From assembly GCA_910588145.1 (NCBI GenBank), contig CAJUPO010000010.1:11165-75164 (forward strand): DNA of 64,000 nucleotides, written 5' to 3'. Made by a program: the position numbers and the translations under genes. The notes under the pieces were generated by a model, which was not told the origin of the DNA, ran no database searches, and saw only the letters and a list, made by a program, of their open reading frames with translations. The DNA comes from an uncultured Oscillospiraceae bacterium (GTDB taxonomy: Bacteria; Bacillota; Clostridia; Oscillospirales; Ruminococcaceae). Positions 26,348 through 34,853 of the stretch are shown one piece after another; the stretch's first letter is position 1, and every line of letters begins with the position of its first letter.

Positions 26348-27757
26348 GTGGTAAAAAAAAGTATTACGAAAAGGTGGCTGCTTAACAATCTCGGCGTTGT
26401 TCTTATGATACTTCTTGTTATAGAAATGACTCTGATTTATACAATACAGAATTATTATTACAATTCTGCAAAGCAGTATCTTGTTTCAAAAATAAATTCG
26501 GTTAAAAGCATACTTTCACTTTATGCTGTTGATGAATCGGTTAATTTTTCGTCAGAAATCAGGAATATGCTTGAAAACTTTTCCGAAAAGGACAGAATGG
26601 AGCTTATGGCGATAAATTCAAAAGGGCGTATCGTGATGACCTCTTCTGGATTTACCCCCGACTCTGTTTCCCAAATGGAAGATTACGATCAGGTAATGGA
26701 AACCGGCGAGCACTACGGCTATTATGTGGGAAAACAGGGCGGACGTGAAAAAATTATGGCTGTTACCTGTTCCATTGAGGATATGAGCGCTGAGTACAGC
26801 GCCGTAAGAGTGGTGATATCTCTTTCTGAAATAGATTCGGCAGTCGCAAGTTTTATTTTCCTGATTACTGTTACCTGTATAGCTATTCTGCTCCTGCTGG
26901 CGTTTACAGGTCTGTATTTTATAAGATCAATTGTCCGGCCTGTACAGCAGATAAGCGCTACCGCTGCCAAATTTGCAAAGGGTGATTTTTCTCTTAGGAT
27001 AAAAAATGACAGCAGCGATGAAATCGGAGAGTTGTGTCAGGCTATTAACCATATGGCAGATGAGCTTTCCAGCGCTGATTCCATGAAAAATGAATTTATT
27101 TCATCTGTTTCCCATGAGCTGAGAACTCCGCTGACTGCAATCAGGGGCTGGGCAGAAACCTTGAGGACAGAAAATGATCCTAATATTACAGGAAAAGGCA
27201 TAAGGGTTATCACTAATGAAACTGAAAGGCTTTCTCAGATGGTTGAAGAACTTCTGGACTTTTCAAGAATGCAGAGCGGACATTTTACCCTTCAGATGTC
27301 AAATATGGATATTTTGGCTGAACTGGGAGACGCCGTTTTGATATATGCTGAAAAGGCAAGAGCCGAGAATGTTACTGTTATCTATGACGAACCGGAAATG
27401 CTCCCTTTTGTGTACGGCGATAAAAACAGGATAAGACAGGTTTTTATAAATGTTATTGATAACGCTATTAAGTATTCTGAACAAGGCGGTCTTGTTAGAA
27501 TCATTGCCGCAGAAACTGCCGAAGGAAATATCAGGGTAACTGTTGAGGACAACGGCTGCGGTATTAATAAGGCCGATCTTCCTAAAATAAAAACTAAATT
27601 CTATAAGGCAAATCATACGAAAAAAGGTTCAGGTATAGGTCTTGCAGTCGCAGATGAAATTATTTCAATGCACGGAGGAACCCTGATTCTTGAAAGCGAT
27701 GAGGGTAAAGGTACAAAGGTTACTATCACTATACCGGCAAAAAAGCCTGAACAATAA
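26348..27757 (+). CDS. Sensor histidine kinase (HAMP-HisKA-HATPase)
   Basis: 469 aa with a GTG start (ACGGAG upstream). It has a TM helix at about 13-33, a ~130-residue extracytoplasmic sensor, TM2 at about 168-192, a HAMP domain at about 193-245, and HisKA with H256 in SSVSHELRTPLTAIRGW. The HATPase domain has N box NVIDNAIKYSE, G1 VEDNGCGI and G2 GSGIGLAVADEI. The extracytoplasmic part may be a PAS-like fold (KDRMELMAINSKGRIVMTSS). It is the cognate kinase of the response regulator just before it. The signal is unknown; the upstream lipoprotein is a candidate partner. Confidence 0.95.
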   Translation: MVKKSITKRWLLNNLGVVLMILLVIEMTLIYTIQNYYYNSAKQYLVSKINSVKSILSLYAVDESVNFSSEIRNMLENFSEKDRMELMAINSKGRIVMTSSGFTPDSVSQMEDYDQVMETGEHYGYYVGKQGGREKIMAVTCSIEDMSAEYSAVRVVISLSEIDSAVASFIFLITVTCIAILLLLAFTGLYFIRSIVRPVQQISATAAKFAKGDFSLRIKNDSSDEIGELCQAINHMADELSSADSMKNEFISSVSHELRTPLTAIRGWAETLRTENDPNITGKGIRVITNETERLSQMVEELLDFSRMQSGHFTLQMSNMDILAELGDAVLIYAEKARAENVTVIYDEPEMLPFVYGDKNRIRQVFINVIDNAIKYSEQGGLVRIIAAETAEGNIRVTVEDNGCGINKADLPKIKTKFYKANHTKKGSGIGLAVADEIISMHGGTLILESDEGKGTKVTITIPAKKPEQ

Positions 27758-27784
27758 TTGGTCTATTATGACAGAAAGGTACAT

Positions 27785-28702
27785 ATGAGCGAAGTTAACA
27801 AGGAACTATACAAATCAAAAATAGGCGGGCAGGCTCTTATTGAGGGCGTAATGATGAGCGGAGTGAAAAAAGGAGCTATGGCTTGCAGGCTTCCCAGCGG
27901 TGAAATTGATCTTGAAGTCTGGGATAAAAAGCCTGTTACGGCATGGTACAGGAGAACGCCTATTATAAGAGGTCTGTTTAATTTCGGCTCTTCCATGAAG
28001 GAGGGCTACAGATGCCTTATGAAATCCGCTGAAAAGCAGATGGACGACGAGGAAGCGCAAGAGGATGAGAAGCTTAGTGATAAGGCAGTAAGCGCTATTA
28101 TGAGTGTTGCAATGGTCATAGGTATTGTAATCGCTGTCGGTCTATTTGTAATTCTTCCTAAAAAACTTGTGCCTCTGATTCATCCCCTGACAGCAAATAG
28201 AATACTTCAGTCGTTTGCAGAGGGGATTCTTAAGATCATACTTTTTATTCTTTATCTTTCTGCAACCTTGCTTATGAAGGATCAGCGCCGTACATATGAA
28301 TATCACGGAGCAGAGCACAAGACAATAGCCTGTCTGGAAGCAGGACTTGAACTGAACGTGGAAAATGTTAAGAAACAGCGTAGATTTCATCCTCGCTGCG
28401 GAACAAGCTTTATCTTTATAACTCTCATCATAAGCATACTTGTTATGTGTATGGTTCCGTTCCGTGAGCCTTGGCTGAGGGTTGTTTCAAGCCTTATACT
28501 GCTTCCGGTTATGGTTGGTATATCCTATGAATTAATAAGAATAGCCGGACGTTATACTAATACATTTACAAGGATTATTTCAGCGCCCGGACTCTGGATA
28601 CAGCGTCTTACCACAAGAGAACCGGACGCTTCACAAATTGAAACTGCTATTGCCGCTATAAAGCCGTGTATTCCGGAAAACCCTGAGGAGGATAAGTGGT
28701 GA
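27785..28702 (+). CDS. DUF1385 (YqhQ-like) membrane protein
   Basis: 305 aa from the ATG at 27785; a TTG at 27758 has no ribosome site. Signature motifs are IGGQALIEGVMMSG at the N-terminus and YEYHGAEHKTIACLE in the middle. Four or so transmembrane helices (about 105-130, 155-170, 205-225, 230-250) alternate with conserved polar stretches that look like a metal site. The gene is commonly found directly before prmC in Firmicutes, as here (GTGA overlap). The biochemical function is not established to my knowledge. Confidence 0.85.
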   Translation: MSEVNKELYKSKIGGQALIEGVMMSGVKKGAMACRLPSGEIDLEVWDKKPVTAWYRRTPIIRGLFNFGSSMKEGYRCLMKSAEKQMDDEEAQEDEKLSDKAVSAIMSVAMVIGIVIAVGLFVILPKKLVPLIHPLTANRILQSFAEGILKIILFILYLSATLLMKDQRRTYEYHGAEHKTIACLEAGLELNVENVKKQRRFHPRCGTSFIFITLIISILVMCMVPFREPWLRVVSSLILLPVMVGISYELIRIAGRYTNTFTRIISAPGLWIQRLTTREPDASQIETAIAAIKPCIPENPEEDKW

Positions 28703-29541
28703 CGCCGTCCGAACTTTATTTTCATATATCCCGTTCTCTTGAAAACGGGGGTATTGAGGATTCACGCTTTGAGGCTATGTGCATTACTGAGCATATAACC
28801 GGAATGAAGCTTCAGCGGCTGCTTCTGGAACGCAGTGAGATAGATAAATCAAAGCTGACAGAAGCAGATAAGCTTATCAGAAAGAGAATCTTAGGAGAAC
28901 CTTTGCAGTATCTTCTCGGTGAATGGGAGTTTTACGGTCTGCCCTTTTATGTGGGAGAAGGTGTGCTTATTCCGAGAGCGGATACTGAAACTCTTGCGGA
29001 GCTTGCTGTTGAAGAGGCGAAGAAGAACGGGTATTACAGAATATTGGACTTGTGCAGCGGTACAGGGTGTATAGCCTGCGCTGTTGAGGCTCATGTACCC
29101 GACGCTGACATTACGGCGGTTGAGATTTCAGATAAGGCGGTTTCTTATCTGAAAAGAAATATTCAACTTAATAAATCAAAAGTAAAGATTTTAAAAGAAG
29201 ATGTCTTAAAAAGCGAAACCGCAGAAAAATTTAAGAATGCAGACATGATACTCTGCAATCCGCCGTATCTTACAAAAGAGGATATGCAGAATCTTCAGCT
29301 TGAAGTGCAGTCTGAACCTGAATCGGCTCTGTTCGGCGGGGACGATGGACTTTTCTTTTACCGCAATATTACGAATATATGGAAAAATGTTCTTTCAGCC
29401 GGAGGTATGCTTGTCTATGAAATAGGAATGGGACAGGAATCAGATGTTGCTGAAATTTTGAAAGAAAACGGATTTAATAATATTACTTATAAAAAAGACC
29501 TATCCGGAATAACCAGGGTTGTGTCCGGTATTAAAGGTTGA
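28699..29541 (+). CDS. prmC: Peptide chain release factor N5-glutamine methyltransferase
   Basis: 280 aa. Methylates the Gln of the GGQ motif in release factors RF1 and RF2. The class I SAM methyltransferase fold shows DLCSGTGCIACAVEAHVPD, and the substrate-Gln motif NPPYL. The PrmC N-terminal helical domain (GEPLQYLLGEWEFYG, VLIPRADTETLAE) is also typical. I chose GTG at 28699, which overlaps the preceding stop as GTGA and has GAGGAGG 7 nt upstream; GTG at 28696 is possible. Confidence 0.94.
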   Translation: MTPSELYFHISRSLENGGIEDSRFEAMCITEHITGMKLQRLLLERSEIDKSKLTEADKLIRKRILGEPLQYLLGEWEFYGLPFYVGEGVLIPRADTETLAELAVEEAKKNGYYRILDLCSGTGCIACAVEAHVPDADITAVEISDKAVSYLKRNIQLNKSKVKILKEDVLKSETAEKFKNADMILCNPPYLTKEDMQNLQLEVQSEPESALFGGDDGLFFYRNITNIWKNVLSAGGMLVYEIGMGQESDVAEILKENGFNNITYKKDLSGITRVVSGIKG

Positions 29542-29557
29542 CTTATGGAGGAATCTT

Positions 29558-30778
29558 ATGGCTAAAGCAGACTTGAAAAAGAAAGGCAAGGCTCTTGTTA
29601 TCCCTGCTACTAAGGAAGATAAGAAAAAGGCGCTGGAAAGTGCACTTGCACAAATAGAAAAAAATTACGGCAAGGGAGCCGTAATCAAACTGGGAGCAAA
29701 TACTACCATGCAGGTAGATTCTATACCCACAGGTTCTATGGGGCTTGACATGGCTCTTGGTATAGGAGGCGTTCCTAAGGGAAGAATAGTTGAGCTTTAC
29801 GGACCGGAAAGCTCCGGCAAGACAACCGTTGCCCTGCACGTAATTGCCGAAGCACAGAAGCTGGGCGGAGAAGTGGCTTTTGTAGACGTTGAACACGCTC
29901 TTGATCCTAAATATGCTGCGGCTCTGGGAGTCGATGTTGACAACCTGCTTGTATCACAGCCGGACAGCGGTGAACAGGCTCTGGAAATAATGGAGGCTCT
30001 TGTACGTTCGGGCGCTATCGACGTTGTGGTTCTTGACTCTGTTGCAGCCTTGACAACAAAGGCTGAAATTGACGGAAATATGGGCGATTCAAATGTAGGT
30101 CAGCTTGCGAGACTGATGTCACAGGCTATGAGAAAGCTGACTCCGCTCCTTTCAAAAACAAACTGCGTTGCTATATTTATTAATCAGATAAGAGAAAAAA
30201 TCGGCGTTATTTACGGAAGCCCTGAAACTACTCCGGGCGGACGTGCGCTAAAATTCTATTCTTCTGTTATTATTGACGTAAGAAAAGGCGATGTTATTAA
30301 GGACGGTACTGATGTTATCGGTTCAAGAACTAAAATTAAGGTAAAGAAAAACAAATTGGCTCCTCCGTTTAAGGAATGCGAATTTGATATTATTTACGGA
30401 AAAGGCATTTCCCGTGTAGGAGAAGTCCTTGATATGGCAGTTGAGCTTGATATTGTAAACAAAAGCGGCGCATGGTTCAGCTTTGACGGACAGAAGCTGG
30501 GGCAGGGACGTGATAATGCCAAGAAGACCCTTGAAAGCAATGAAGAGCTGATGAAAGAAATTGAAAAGAGAATAAATGAAAACAAGGACGCTCTTGAGAT
30601 CGTTGCTGTTTCGGCAAAGAAAAAAAGCAAGCTTGAATTGGCAGCTGAAAAGGCGGCTGAAAATTCTTCAGGGGATATTTCTCAGGTAATAGATTCAACT
30701 GAAACAGATGATTATGAATCTCTTGATCCGGTAGTGAACGCCGAAGATGATTTTGAAGAATTTACGCCGGCGGACTGA
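29558..30778 (+). CDS. recA: Recombinase RecA
   Basis: 406 aa from the ATG at 29558 (GGAGG 6 nt upstream). A RecA ATPase for homologous recombination and LexA cleavage. It has Walker A GPESSGKTT, DVEHALDPKYA, Walker B-type VVLDSVAAL, the L1/L2 loops (GDSNVGQLARLMSQAMRKL) and IFINQIREKIGVIYG. The C-terminal ~60 residues are longer than in E. coli and strongly acidic, ending EDDFEEFTPAD. It is followed 6 nt later by recX. I saw no clear LexA/DinR box upstream; it may be transcribed with prmC. Confidence 0.98.
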   Translation: MAKADLKKKGKALVIPATKEDKKKALESALAQIEKNYGKGAVIKLGANTTMQVDSIPTGSMGLDMALGIGGVPKGRIVELYGPESSGKTTVALHVIAEAQKLGGEVAFVDVEHALDPKYAAALGVDVDNLLVSQPDSGEQALEIMEALVRSGAIDVVVLDSVAALTTKAEIDGNMGDSNVGQLARLMSQAMRKLTPLLSKTNCVAIFINQIREKIGVIYGSPETTPGGRALKFYSSVIIDVRKGDVIKDGTDVIGSRTKIKVKKNKLAPPFKECEFDIIYGKGISRVGEVLDMAVELDIVNKSGAWFSFDGQKLGQGRDNAKKTLESNEELMKEIEKRINENKDALEIVAVSAKKKSKLELAAEKAAENSSGDISQVIDSTETDDYESLDPVVNAEDDFEEFTPAD

Positions 30779-30784
30779 TAAGCT

Positions 30785-31402
30785 ATGACGGTTACTTCAG
30801 TTGAAAAATACAAGGGCGAAACAATGTGCGTAATTTTTGACGGGGATAAAAGAACTTATCTCCATAGGGAGCTTGTCAGCAAATATTCGTTAAAGCCCTT
30901 GACTGAAATTACTCATGATGAACTGACGGAAATTCTTTATGCTTCCGAGCTGAGGCGTGCGTCCAGACGTGCGATGTATCTTATCAACGAGCGTGATTAT
31001 TCCTATATCGAACTATTTGAAAAGCTGAGCAAAAATTACGATGAAGATATTTGCTTTGAAGTTGCGGATAAAATGGCTCAGAAGGGTTTTATTAACGACA
31101 GGCGGTATGCTTCACAAATTGTGTACTCGTATATGGAATGTAAGCGCTACGGTCCTAAAAGAGTCCGTCAGGAGCTTTATAAGAGAGGTATCAGAGGTTC
31201 CCTCGCTGAAGAAGCTTTGGAGGAATATGCGGACGGGACTTTTGAAAGGCTGTGTTCGGTAATTGAACAGAAGTACTCATGGGAGCTTTGTGATAAGGAA
31301 GATTTAAAAGCAGTTAATAAAGTAAAAAACGCCCTTGTCAGGTTAGGTTATGATTATGATGACATCAATGCTGCTGTCAGGGAATTTTTAGAAGATAACT
31401 AA
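30785..31402 (+). CDS. recX: Regulatory protein RecX
   Basis: 205 aa. Inhibits or modulates RecA filaments. The helical three-repeat RecX fold is visible: RRASRRAMYLINERDYSYIE, FINDRRYASQIVYSYMECKRYGP and RVRQELYKRGI. It lies 6 nt after recA, the usual pairing. Confidence 0.93.
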   Translation: MTVTSVEKYKGETMCVIFDGDKRTYLHRELVSKYSLKPLTEITHDELTEILYASELRRASRRAMYLINERDYSYIELFEKLSKNYDEDICFEVADKMAQKGFINDRRYASQIVYSYMECKRYGPKRVRQELYKRGIRGSLAEEALEEYADGTFERLCSVIEQKYSWELCDKEDLKAVNKVKNALVRLGYDYDDINAAVREFLEDN

Positions 31403-31416
31403 AGGAGAAAACGGTT

Positions 31417-32760
31417 ATGCCGATTAAAGTAGGAATGGTTTCGCTGGGGTGTTCAAAAAATCTTGTGGATTCGGAAAGAATGCTCAGCAAATTCAGAAAA
31501 AGGGGTTATCAGCTTGTAACTGAGCCGGGACTTTCAGATATAGCAGTAGTCAATACGTGCGGATTCATTCAGTCTGCCAAGGAAGAGGCAATTGAAACTA
31601 TTCTTGAAATATGCAAGCTCAAGGAAGAGGGTACAGTAAAGAAAATTATTGTTACCGGCTGTCTTTCAGAGCGCTACAGGGAGGAAACAGCAGAGCTTTT
31701 TCCGGAAGCGGACGCTGTTGTCGGCATAGGCTGTCAGGAAGAAATCATAGATATTATCGACAGGGTTCTTGCAAATGAAAGGGTTGTGCAGTTTGATAAG
31801 AAAACTAAGCTGCCCCTTACAGGAGATAGAATCATATCAACACTTCCGTTTTTTGCATATCTTAAAATAGCAGAAGGGTGCAGTAACTGCTGTTCTTATT
31901 GTGCTATTCCTGGAATCAGAGGACCATTTCGAAGCGTACCTATGGAAGATGTGCTCAAAGAGGCTGGTTGGCTGGCAGATAACGGTGTAACAGAAGTTAT
32001 TGTTATTGCTCAGGATACAACAAGATATGGAGAGGACCTCTATGGCGTTTCTAAGCTTCCTGAGCTTTTGAAAGAGCTTTGCAGAATCGATAAGCTGAGA
32101 TGGATAAGAGTGCTGTACTGCTATCCTGAGCGCATTACAGACGAACTATTGGACGTAATTGCAGGCGAACCTAAAATAGTTAAATATATGGATATTCCTA
32201 TACAGCACTGCTGTGAGGAGATTCTTGAAAAAATGAACCGAGGCGGAAACGAACGTCAGCTAAGAGAACTGATGACTAAAATCAGGAATAAAATTCCGGG
32301 TATGGTGATCCGTACAACTCTAATAACAGGTTTTCCTGGAGAAACAGAGCAGCATTTTGAACAGCTTGCAGAATTTGTTAAGGATATGCGTTTTGACAGA
32401 CTTGGCTGTTTTCCTTACTCTCAGGAGGAGGGTACTAAAGCCGCAGGTTTTGAAAATCAGCTTGAAGATGATGTCAAGGCCCATAGAGCTGATATAATTA
32501 TGGAACAGCAGCAGCTTATCAGCGAACAAAAGAATGCGCAGCAGCTTGGCAAAAGCTTTGAAGTCGTTGTTGAAGGATTCGATAAATGGGGCGAATGTTA
32601 TTTCGGCAGGACTGCCGGAGATGCTCCGGACATTGACGGAAAAGTGTTTTTTACCAGCGAAAGCAAGCTTGAATTAGGACAGTATGTAGATATACTTGTT
32701 ACTGATACCCTTGATTATGATTTGATTGGAGAGGTGATCGCCCATGAATCTGCCCAATAA
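31417..32760 (+). CDS. rimO: Ribosomal protein S12 methylthiotransferase RimO
   Basis: 447 aa. A radical-SAM enzyme that adds a methylthio group to Asp of ribosomal protein S12. The N-terminal UPF0004 domain has Cys ligands (SLGCSKNLVDSE, VNTCGF, TGCLSERY). The radical-SAM motif CSNCCSYC (CxxxCxxC) is followed by AIPGIRGP. The TRAM domain (about 375-440) ends the protein. RimO is favoured over MiaB by the LGCSKNLVDSE motif. It overlaps pgsA by 17 nt. Confidence 0.95.
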   Translation: MPIKVGMVSLGCSKNLVDSERMLSKFRKRGYQLVTEPGLSDIAVVNTCGFIQSAKEEAIETILEICKLKEEGTVKKIIVTGCLSERYREETAELFPEADAVVGIGCQEEIIDIIDRVLANERVVQFDKKTKLPLTGDRIISTLPFFAYLKIAEGCSNCCSYCAIPGIRGPFRSVPMEDVLKEAGWLADNGVTEVIVIAQDTTRYGEDLYGVSKLPELLKELCRIDKLRWIRVLYCYPERITDELLDVIAGEPKIVKYMDIPIQHCCEEILEKMNRGGNERQLRELMTKIRNKIPGMVIRTTLITGFPGETEQHFEQLAEFVKDMRFDRLGCFPYSQEEGTKAAGFENQLEDDVKAHRADIIMEQQQLISEQKNAQQLGKSFEVVVEGFDKWGECYFGRTAGDAPDIDGKVFFTSESKLELGQYVDILVTDTLDYDLIGEVIAHESAQ

Positions 32761-33331
32761 GCTAACACTTCTGAGGGCTTTGCTTGTACCGGTTTTTATA
32801 GTTTTTGCTTTGATTGATAAGATTCCGCTGAACTATACGGCGGCTTTGATTGTGTTTGCTCTGGCATCGCTGACAGACGCTCTTGACGGACATATCGCAA
32901 GGAAAAATAATCTTGTTACCACATTCGGCAAGTTTCTTGATCCTCTTGCGGATAAGGTGCTTGTAATATCTGCATTGGCAGTATTTGTTGATTTAGGAAT
33001 AATCAGCGCTGTTCCTTTTGTCATAATTATTGCAAGAGAATTTATGGTTTCAGGACTTCGGCTGGTTGCCGCTGACAGCAGGATAGTTGTAGCCGCCGGT
33101 TTTTGGGGTAAGCTTAAAACTGCCTTTACAATGGCAGCAATAGTTTTTATTCTGCTTATGATGGCTGTATCCTCCGATTTTAATTGGTTCGGTTTAGATG
33201 TAACTGAAACTTTTATAAAAATATTTGATTACATTACTCAGGCGCTTATCTGGATTTCAACTGCTCTGACAGTGATATCCGGCTGTGTTTATCTTAAAGG
33301 CTATTGGAAGCTTATAGATACTGATAAATAG
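32744..33331 (+). CDS. pgsA: CDP-diacylglycerol--glycerol-3-phosphate 3-phosphatidyltransferase
   Basis: 195 aa membrane enzyme that makes phosphatidylglycerol phosphate. The CDP-alcohol phosphatidyltransferase motif is DALDGHIAR, then FGKFLDPLADK. The N-terminus NLPNKLTLLRALLVPVF is typical of PgsA. Four or five hydrophobic segments. It overlaps rimO, as in many Clostridia, and ends just before a strong terminator. Confidence 0.95.
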   Translation: MNLPNKLTLLRALLVPVFIVFALIDKIPLNYTAALIVFALASLTDALDGHIARKNNLVTTFGKFLDPLADKVLVISALAVFVDLGIISAVPFVIIIAREFMVSGLRLVAADSRIVVAAGFWGKLKTAFTMAAIVFILLMMAVSSDFNWFGLDVTETFIKIFDYITQALIWISTALTVISGCVYLKGYWKLIDTDK

Positions 33332-33338
33332 TTTATTG

Positions 33339-33371
33339 AACCGGAAAGCTGCAAAGCTTTCCGGTTTTTAT
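33339..33371 (+). terminator. Strong terminator after pgsA
   Basis: A 12-bp perfect stem, AACCGGAAAGCT (33339-33350) with AGCTTTCCGGTT (33355-33366), a GCAA loop and TTTTT. Confidence 0.9.
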
Positions 33372-33389
33372 TACTCTACGGAGCGTTTA

Positions 33390-33418
33390 TTGCAATATCA
33401 TCATTTTGCTGGTAAAAT
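33390..33418 (+). promoter_or_regulatory. Promoter of the XRE-desulfoferrodoxin gene
   Basis: TTGCAA (33390-33395), a 17-bp spacer and TAAAAT (33413-33418), with TGG directly before the -10 as an extended element. Confidence 0.75.
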
Positions 33419-33437
33419 AATAACAGGAGGTGGGCAA

Positions 33438-34022
33438 ATGGATTGTGCTAAAATTGGAAGATTGATCTATACCCTGAGAACGGAAAGAAGGCTTACTCAG
33501 CAGCAGCTTGCAGATTGCCTTAATATAAGCGATAAAGCAGTTTCAAAGTGGGAAAGGGGATTGGGCTGTCCTGATGTTTCACTTTTATCGGAGCTTTCTG
33601 AAGTTCTGGAGGTAGACCTTAAAAATCTTCTATCCGGTGAAATAAATATAAATGATTATATAGGAGGTAATATGAAAAATTTAAAATTTTATCGTTGTCC
33701 GGTTTGCGGAAATATTATTACGGAAATGTCCGGAGCTTCAATTTCCTGCTGCGGAAAAGTGCTTCATGAGCTTACGCCGCAAAAAGCTGATGAATCTGAA
33801 AAACTCAGTGTTGAACTAATTGACGGAGAATACTTTATATCATCTGATCATGAAATGTCAAAGGAGCACTATATATCGTTTTCTGCATTTGTCAACGGGG
33901 AAAGTATGATTCTGCGGCGTCATTATCCAGAGTGGAATTTTGGGGCTTATATCCCCAGAAAAGGACGCGGTAAGCTTTTGTGGTATTGCACAAAGCATGG
34001 ATTATTCTATCAGTTTATATGA
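33438..34022 (+). CDS. XRE-type DNA-binding protein fused to a desulfoferrodoxin-like domain
   Basis: 194 aa from the ATG at 33438 (AGGAGGTG upstream). Residues 5-65 are a Cro/CI helix-turn-helix (LTQQQLADCLNISDKAVSKW). Residues 82-110 resemble the desulforedoxin iron site, with C87-x2-C90 and C104-C105. Residues 120-190 resemble the superoxide-reductase domain: H138 and H144 (DHEMSKEHY) and C184-x2-H187 (YCTKHG) match four of the five mononuclear-iron ligands. The first His (usual EKHVP) is replaced by Leu123 (EKLSV). I infer a transcription factor that senses metal, superoxide or redox state; enzymatic superoxide reduction is doubtful. It is monocistronic, with its own promoter and terminator. 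Confidence 0.85.
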   Translation: MDCAKIGRLIYTLRTERRLTQQQLADCLNISDKAVSKWERGLGCPDVSLLSELSEVLEVDLKNLLSGEININDYIGGNMKNLKFYRCPVCGNIITEMSGASISCCGKVLHELTPQKADESEKLSVELIDGEYFISSDHEMSKEHYISFSAFVNGESMILRRHYPEWNFGAYIPRKGRGKLLWYCTKHGLFYQFI

Positions 34023-34064
34023 AAAAAGCCGGCAGTTATATTTATGACTGCCGGTCTGTTTTTT
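34022..34064. terminator. Bidirectional terminator between the XRE-Dfx gene and queH
   Basis: CCGGCAGT (34029-34036) pairs with ACTGCCGG (34047-34054), with an A-run on the left and a T-run on the right. It serves both converging genes. Confidence 0.85.
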
Positions 34065-34065
34065 A

Positions 34066-34689
34066 TTATTTGTCTGTATCTCTGAAACTGAAAACGCATC
34101 CGCAGTAGTCCTGCCTGTAAATATCAAACATTCTGCAAAGCTCAATGGAGCGCTTATAACCATTTTTCTTTTTAAAGTCTGAAAAAAGATATGTGACCTG
34201 ATGAATATTTTCAAGGTCTTCTCCTGTCTGATTAATATATAAGGCGTTTTTATGCGGGCTTACAGTAAGTGTAGTGGCAAAATAATCTGCATTTTGTTTT
34301 TCAGCCGCCAATGCAGCGGCTTCCATACGCATTTTTATGCAGATATGACAGCGTTCTCCTCCCTCTGGTTCTGATTCAAATCCCTGGACTTTGCTGAAAA
34401 AAATATCCGGATCGTATTCCCCTTCAATAATTTCAACGCTGTTTTCAAGCTGCATTGACTTTATAACCTTATATTGTGCTTCAAGGCGTTTTTTATATTC
34501 TTCTTCAGGATGAATGTTAGGATTGTAAAAATAAAGTTTGATATAAAAAAACTGAGTTAAGTATTCAAGCACGTAACTGCTGCAAGGTCCGCAGCAGCTA
34601 TGAAGTAAAAGGACAGGTTTTGTATCCCTTAAAGAAATTTCTTTCAAGACTAAATCAAGCTCACGCTGAAAATTACGTTTATTCTCCAT
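34066..34689 (-). CDS. queH: Epoxyqueuosine reductase QueH
   Basis: 207 aa. The last step of queuosine synthesis: reduces epoxyqueuosine in tRNA. It is the non-cobalamin iron-sulfur enzyme that replaces QueG. Motifs: HSCCGPCSSYV (C32, C33, C36), GERCHICIKMRME, TTLTVSPHKN and DYCGCVFS near the end. The start is the ATG at 34689 with GGGAGGAC upstream; an in-frame extension to 34770 runs through the 59-bp repeat and lacks a ribosome site. It was apparently coupled by overlap to the amidase gene before a duplication separated them. Confidence 0.92.
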   Translation of the reverse strand: MENKRNFQRELDLVLKEISLRDTKPVLLLHSCCGPCSSYVLEYLTQFFYIKLYFYNPNIHPEEEYKKRLEAQYKVIKSMQLENSVEIIEGEYDPDIFFSKVQGFESEPEGGERCHICIKMRMEAAALAAEKQNADYFATTLTVSPHKNALYINQTGEDLENIHQVTYLFSDFKKKNGYKRSIELCRMFDIYRQDYCGCVFSFRDTDK

Positions 34690-34735
34690 TTGAATTTGTC
34701 CTCCCTGTTTCAGCCGGCTGATTTGTACTGTTAAG

Positions 34736-34853
34736 ATATTGTATGATTCCTCCGGAAATGCTTTCTGCAAGCTTGTCGGTATTATCTAAAATCCATATTG
34801 TATGATTCCTCCGGAAATGCTTTCTGCAAGCTTGTCGGTATTATCTAAAATCC
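34736..34853. repeat. Perfect 59-bp tandem duplication
   Basis: 34736-34794 and 34795-34853 are identical (each begins ATATTGTATGATTCC). The left copy is between queH and the amidase-like gene; the right copy is the 3' end of the amidase gene. 59 is not a multiple of 3, so the duplication shifts frame and places a new stop at 34786. Removing one copy restores an amidase end that overlaps the queH start. Confidence 0.95.

Noticed and set aside
34690..34770. 27-residue N-terminal extension of QueH
   Set aside because: It reads through the 59-bp duplication and has no ribosome site; GGGAGGAC places the start at 34689.
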